This document shows, in pieces, positions 5,365 to 8,718 of a stretch of DNA of 8,718 nt (position 1 is the stretch's first letter; every line of letters begins with the position of its first letter). The stretch covers positions 1 to 8,718 of the forward strand of contig PXSX01000379.1 of the NCBI GenBank assembly GCA_003022655.1. The letters are read 5' to 3'. The notes beneath the pieces were generated by a model. It was not told the origin of the DNA, searched no databases, and worked only from the letters and a program-made list of their open reading frames with translations. The stretch comes from Bacteroidetes bacterium QH_1_64_81 (GTDB taxonomy: Bacteria > Bacteroidota > Rhodothermia > Rhodothermales > Salinibacteraceae). A program made the translations under genes and the position numbers.

Positions 5365-7170
5365 CTATTCGATCGTCGGTGTAAACGGGAGTCGCGTCTG
5401 AATGACGTCCTGCGAGCCGATTGCGCGGTCGAGCACTTGCTTCTTCTGCCAGAACTGGCGCTCCAGGGCATTCATGGTAATGGATCGCCAGGCCTGGCGC
5501 GCCTGCGCGGCGAATTGCCCGGCGAGGCGCTCGACGAAGGTTTTCGGGCGAGGCAGGATGCGCGTCCGGTACGGACCGTCGCCCAGGCCCGCCGCCGTCC
5601 CCGCCATCGCAACGGCGTCCGCCAGCGATCCGGTCGTGTCGACGAGCCCCACCTCCTCGGCGTCTCGCCCCGACCACACGCGGCCCTGTGCCACCTCATT
5701 CACCGCCTCCACGTCCATGCCCCGGGCGCCGGCCACGCGTTGGAGGAACGTCTGGTAGGTCTGATCGATCGACGTGCCAATGACACGGCGCTCATTCTCC
5801 GTGAGGGGCGTTGTGGGTGAGAAGAGGTCGGCGTAGGGACTCGTCTGCACCCCGTCGAACGTGACCCCGAGCTGATTCTCGAAGAACCCTTCGGCGTTTA
5901 CGACGAGCCCGAAGACCCCGATTGATCCCGTCGTCGTCGTCGGGGCGGCGACGATTGAATCAGCCCCGGCGGCGATGTAGTAGCCGCCCGACGCGGCCAC
6001 GTCGCCCATCGACACAATCACAGGCTTTTCCGCCGCCGTGCGCTCCACGGCGCGCCACATCGCTTCGGACGCGGCGGCACTACCGCCCGGGGAGTTCACG
6101 CGCAGCACCACCGCCTTCGTCGACGCACTCGTCCGCGCCGTCTGCAGGGCCTCAGTCAAGTCCGTCGAGCCGAGCGTCTGCGGCCCGCCGGACGGGAATT
6201 GATCCTCGGTCTCTCCCGTGACGATCTGGCCTTCAGCGTACACAATGCCGATCTCCCCCGTCCCGGTGTACGACTGCTCCGCCGATTCGGCCGACACGCG
6301 CCGATACTCCTCCACGGACACCGTCTGGAGATCGTTGGTCATCCCTGTATTCGCGATGGACCGGAACCGGTCGCGCACCTCGTCCTCATAGCGAAGTCCA
6401 TCCACGAGCCCCGCGTCCACCGCTGCCTCAGAGCTCAGAAACGCGTCCTCAGTCGCCATACGAGTGAGCGTCTCGACCGACTGCTCCCGCGCCTCGGCCA
6501 CCGCCGTCATGAACCGATCATTCACCGTTTCGAGGAGGGCCGTGAGCTGCTCGCGGTTCGGTTCCGAGAGGTCCTTGCGCATGAACGGCTCCCCGGCGCT
6601 TTTGTACTTCCCCGCCCGGATAATTTCCGGCTCCACGTCGAGCCGCTCGAAGGTCCCGTCGAAGAAAGCGAGGGTGGTCGCAAACCCGTTGTACTCGAAT
6701 GCCGACTGGGGAGCAGTGAACACGCTGTCGGCCGCGCTGGCCACGAAATGGCCTTTCTCGCTCATGCCAAACTCGTCGCTGGACGCAAGGACGGGCACTC
6801 CGCTCCGGCGCGTCTCTGCTACAGCTTGGCGGATCTCTTCGAGGGTGGCCCAGCCGGCGGAGAGTCCCTTCATCCGCAGCCACACCGCCTCAATGCGAGA
6901 ATCTGATCTCGCTTTCTGGAGCGAGGTCTCCAGGTCGCGCAGGTCGTAGCTCGGCCCCTGCCCGAACGCCTGCTGGAACGGATCGTCGGTCGTGCGTTCC
7001 GGAACATCACCCTCAAGGGGGACGGTCAGAACCGATCCGGACTGGACGGTGGGTGCCTGGTCGGCGGAGAGGGACACGGCAAAAATGAAGAATACGAAGA
7101 AGAAAACAATGAGCCCGAGCGCCAGGAGCGTCCCAATGACGCTGGCGGCGAGGGTAGATAGAAAGCGCAT
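5365..7170 (-). CDS. sppA: Signal peptide peptidase SppA, long (67K) type
   Basis: This is a membrane-bound serine protease that degrades cleaved signal peptides and membrane protein fragments. The 601 residues are close to E. coli SppA (618). A single N-terminal membrane anchor (about 7-34, including the Phe-rich LIVFFFVFFIF) is followed by two tandem ClpP/crotonase-like domains. The first holds the catalytic Lys190 in GKYKSAGEPF. The second holds VNSPGGS (358-364), the nucleophile Ser394 in GDVAASGGYY, and GSIGVFG (415-421). In the E. coli enzyme the Lys and Ser come from different domains and pair across subunits; the same arrangement is expected here. The C-terminal tail (about 535-601) is basic and Gln-rich. 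I chose the ATG at 7170 because it places the anchor at the N-terminus. The open frame extends 83 codons further upstream, but that part is Arg/Pro-rich and unlike a protein of this organism. There is no Shine-Dalgarno; a pyrimidine-rich leader precedes the start. Confidence 0.95.
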   Translation of the reverse strand: MRFLSTLAASVIGTLLALGLIVFFFVFFIFAVSLSADQAPTVQSGSVLTVPLEGDVPERTTDDPFQQAFGQGPSYDLRDLETSLQKARSDSRIEAVWLRMKGLSAGWATLEEIRQAVAETRRSGVPVLASSDEFGMSEKGHFVASAADSVFTAPQSAFEYNGFATTLAFFDGTFERLDVEPEIIRAGKYKSAGEPFMRKDLSEPNREQLTALLETVNDRFMTAVAEAREQSVETLTRMATEDAFLSSEAAVDAGLVDGLRYEDEVRDRFRSIANTGMTNDLQTVSVEEYRRVSAESAEQSYTGTGEIGIVYAEGQIVTGETEDQFPSGGPQTLGSTDLTEALQTARTSASTKAVVLRVNSPGGSAAASEAMWRAVERTAAEKPVIVSMGDVAASGGYYIAAGADSIVAAPTTTTGSIGVFGLVVNAEGFFENQLGVTFDGVQTSPYADLFSPTTPLTENERRVIGTSIDQTYQTFLQRVAGARGMDVEAVNEVAQGRVWSGRDAEEVGLVDTTGSLADAVAMAGTAAGLGDGPYRTRILPRPKTFVERLAGQFAAQARQAWRSITMNALERQFWQKKQVLDRAIGSQDVIQTRLPFTPTIE

Positions 7171-7399
7171 GAGCGGAGAGGGAAGATCTGTAAAGTCAAT
7201 GGGCGGCCAACGCGAGAGCAAGACCGATTCACGTGTATCCAAGGGAGGGGCCAGCCGTTTCGATGGTTTTCGTTCCTCACCCCTGGGGGGCACGGCAATC
7301 GCATCGTGGCCCGGGGCCTGATGGTGCCCCGATCTGGGGCGGTGTGTTCGTGCTCCCACGCGCCTTCTCGCCCGCGCCTGCCAGGCAGTTTCGTTGATC

Positions 7400-7417
7400 G
7401 GAGGCGAACGAGCCTCC
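7400..7417. other. Perfect 6-bp stem-loop in the sppA-hrcA gap
   Basis: GGAGGC and GCCTCC are separated by 6 bases. No T-run follows on either strand, so it is not an intrinsic terminator. It could be an operator or leader structure, or chance. Confidence 0.35.
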
Positions 7418-7525
7418 ACACCACGAAGGAAATCTTTGGCATACGATCGCCCTGCCTGAGGGGTCGAGCGAGAAACCCAAAACGGATCGTCAAGTACACA
7501 GAATAGCTATCGCCCCACTCCTCTA

Positions 7526-7560
7526 CCCGACGAACTCCCTCGATTTGTCCCGTCGTCGGG
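7526..7560. promoter_or_regulatory. 8-bp inverted repeat upstream of hrcA
   Basis: CCCGACGA at 7526-7533 and its exact reverse complement TCGTCGGG at 7553-7560 are separated by 19 bases, about 98 bases before the hrcA start. CGTCGGG is repeated once more at 7565-7571. The arms do not match CIRCE and the spacer is 19 rather than 9 bases, so this is not a CIRCE element. It is a candidate operator or leader stem; function unproven. Confidence 0.3.
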
Positions 7561-7657
7561 CCCCGTCGGGATGCCCTCGATGGATTCGGAGGAGAGGGCC
7601 GGTTGACCTCGCAACGGCCTGGACACCCGTGTGCACATCATCGTTTTTCCGAGTACC

Positions 7658-8718
7658 GTGAGCTCTGTAGAACCCCGCGACGATCGCCCGTCCCTTAGCG
7701 ACCGCGAACGCAACATTCTCCGCCTCGTCGTCGAGCAATTCGTCGACACGGCGGGGCCCGTTGGCTCGCGCTCGCTGGCGAAGGACGCCAATGTTGATCT
7801 CAGCGCCGCCTCCATCCGCAATACCATGGCGGACCTGGAGGACATGGGCTACCTGGACCACCCCTACACCTCTGCCGGCCGAGTCCCAACCCAGCTCGGA
7901 TACCGCACGTTCGTCGACGAGCTCATGGATACCCCCGAACTGTCGGAGGTGGAACGGGAGGTGCTCAAGGTCAAGCTCGCCCGCCTCGTGAGCGACACCG
8001 ACGAGCTATTGAGCGAGAGCACGCGACTGCTCAGCAAGCTCACGAACCTGCTCGGCATCGCCTTGTCGCCCCGGCTATCCACCGCCGTGCTGGATCGGCT
8101 CGACATCGTCCCCCTGTCCGGGTCGCGCCTCATGTTCGTGCTGAGCGTGAGGGGGGGGTTGGTAAAGACGGTCGTCCTCAGTTTCGAGTCGGACCTGCCG
8201 CGGTCCAAGATCGACCGCATCGTGTCGATCCTGAATGAGCGGATTGCTGGGCTCACCCTTCGCGAGATTCGCGACACCTACGAGGAGCGTCTCAAGGATC
8301 TTCCCGACGACACCGGACTCGTTCAGCTCGTCCTCGACGAGGCGTCACTCCTGTTCAGCGAGCCGGATGAAGGTCGCCTGCAGTTTGACGGCACGCAGAA
8401 CATTATCTCCCAGCCTGAATTCCAGGAGCCGGACGACGTGCGCCAGCTGATCGAGACCATCGAAGACGAGGACCGCATCGTGCAGGTCCTGGAAAACCTG
8501 TTTGAGGCCAATCCGGAGGCTGTGGGGCAGGCCGTCGTCCGCATCGGCAGCGAGACCGACGAGGCGGAGATGGACGATTACTCGATCGTGCTGTCTCCCT
8601 ATCAGCTCGGCGACACGGTGGGCTCCCTCGGCGTGATTGGCCCCAAGCGCATGGATTACGGCCGCGCCGTGGCGCTCGTCGAGAAGATGGCCTCCGTCGT
8701 AAACCGGCCCGCGGACGA
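7658..8718 (+). CDS. hrcA: Heat-inducible transcription repressor HrcA (3' end outside window)
   Basis: HrcA represses chaperone genes (groESL, and often its own hrcA-grpE-dnaJ operon) by binding CIRCE operators, and its folding is assisted by GroEL. 353 codons are visible. An N-terminal winged helix-turn-helix spans about residues 14-75, with GPVGSRSLAKDANVDLSAAS, IRNTMADLEDMGYL and then the family motif HPYTSAGRVPTQLGYRTFVD (68-87). A GAF-like core and inserted dimerisation domain follow, ending in the signature GSLGVIGPKRMDYGRAVAL (322-340). Relatives are about 340-360 residues and end soon after this signature, so only a few codons should be missing. The start is the GTG at 7658 (SSVEPRDDRPSLSDRERNIL), which fits the family N-terminus; no Shine-Dalgarno is seen. 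Codons 165-167 contain a run of eight G (8151-8158). The next genes outside the window are probably grpE and dnaJ, by analogy with other bacteria. Confidence 0.95.
   Translation, partial: MSSVEPRDDRPSLSDRERNILRLVVEQFVDTAGPVGSRSLAKDANVDLSAASIRNTMADLEDMGYLDHPYTSAGRVPTQLGYRTFVDELMDTPELSEVEREVLKVKLARLVSDTDELLSESTRLLSKLTNLLGIALSPRLSTAVLDRLDIVPLSGSRLMFVLSVRGGLVKTVVLSFESDLPRSKIDRIVSILNERIAGLTLREIRDTYEERLKDLPDDTGLVQLVLDEASLLFSEPDEGRLQFDGTQNIISQPEFQEPDDVRQLIETIEDEDRIVQVLENLFEANPEAVGQAVVRIGSETDEAEMDDYSIVLSPYQLGDTVGSLGVIGPKRMDYGRAVALVEKMASVVNRPAD

Larger units (their letters stand above)
7171..7657. other. 487-base divergent intergenic region between sppA and hrcA
   Basis: This region must hold the promoters of both neighbours, but I can place neither with confidence. 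Short open frames exist on both strands (for example 7306-7506 on the plus strand); they are Arg-, Pro- and Ser-rich, lack the acidic composition of the real genes here, and are probably chance. Inverted repeats are GCCCC/GGGGC at 7326-7340, GGAGGC/GCCTCC at 7400-7417, and CCCGACGA/TCGTCGGG at 7526-7560. A TTGACC at 7603-7608 resembles a -35 box but has no good -10 partner. No CIRCE sequence (TTAGCACTC-N9-GAGTGCTAA) and no tRNA-like fold were seen. The length is generous for a compact genome, so a small RNA is possible but not shown. Confidence 0.5.

Noticed and set aside
6199..6906. 235-codon open frame antisense to sppA
   Set aside because: It is Arg/His-rich and overlaps the catalytic Lys region of a certain gene; a shadow.
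7171..7419. 83-codon N-terminal extension of sppA
   Set aside because: The extension is Arg/Pro-rich and would place the membrane anchor far from the N-terminus; the ATG at 7170 fits the family.
7306..7506. Small 66-codon frame in the sppA-hrcA gap
   Set aside because: Its composition is strongly basic and Ser/Pro-rich, unlike the acidic proteins of this genome, and no family motif is visible.
7603..7631. TTGACC as a -35 box for hrcA
   Set aside because: The bases at the expected -10 distance are GC-rich (around ACCCGT), so it does not form a credible promoter.
1..8718. CRISPR arrays, insertion sequences, tRNA or rRNA genes, prophage genes
   Set aside because: None of the expected repeats, transposase motifs or RNA folds were seen on either strand.

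Overview
The window looks like chromosomal housekeeping DNA from an extremely halophilic, GC-rich bacterium of the Rhodothermota, most like Salinibacter. This assignment is an inference. It rests on the high GC content, on proteins rich in Asp and Glu (even a ParE-type toxin, a family that is usually basic), on the absence of Shine-Dalgarno sequences, and on the type of genes present. No mobile element, CRISPR array, tRNA or rRNA was found.

Layout. 1-220: leader region with two small hairpins and a possible promoter. 221-676 (+): acidic protein of unknown function. 760-963 and 976-1284 (+): a two-gene toxin-antitoxin module, antitoxin first. 1291-2550 (-): secreted or membrane protein with a DUF4105 (Lnb N-terminal periplasmic) domain and about five C-terminal membrane helices; its 3' end nearly touches the toxin gene. 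2657-3505 (+): endonuclease III (nth) with a C-terminal extension of about 76 residues that may bind a metal. 3506-3747: intergenic region with a GT-rich imperfect repeat and a 41-base stretch without G just before the next gene. 3748-5319 (+): cofactor-independent phosphoglycerate mutase (gpmI). 5365-7170 (-): long-form signal peptide peptidase SppA, convergent with gpmI. 7171-7657: a 487-base divergent region without a convincing gene but with several inverted repeats. 7658 to the right edge (+): hrcA, the heat-shock repressor, whose last few codons lie outside the window.

The genes do not form one pathway. They are independent units: base-excision DNA repair (nth), glycolysis (gpmI), membrane protein turnover (sppA), heat-shock control (hrcA, usually followed by grpE and dnaJ) and a toxin-antitoxin pair. 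Only the toxin-antitoxin pair is clearly an operon. I did not find a convincing new biological system. The points most worth a second look are the acidic toxin, the extended Nth, the lack of a CIRCE operator before hrcA, and the purine-poor leaders that take the place of ribosome binding sites.
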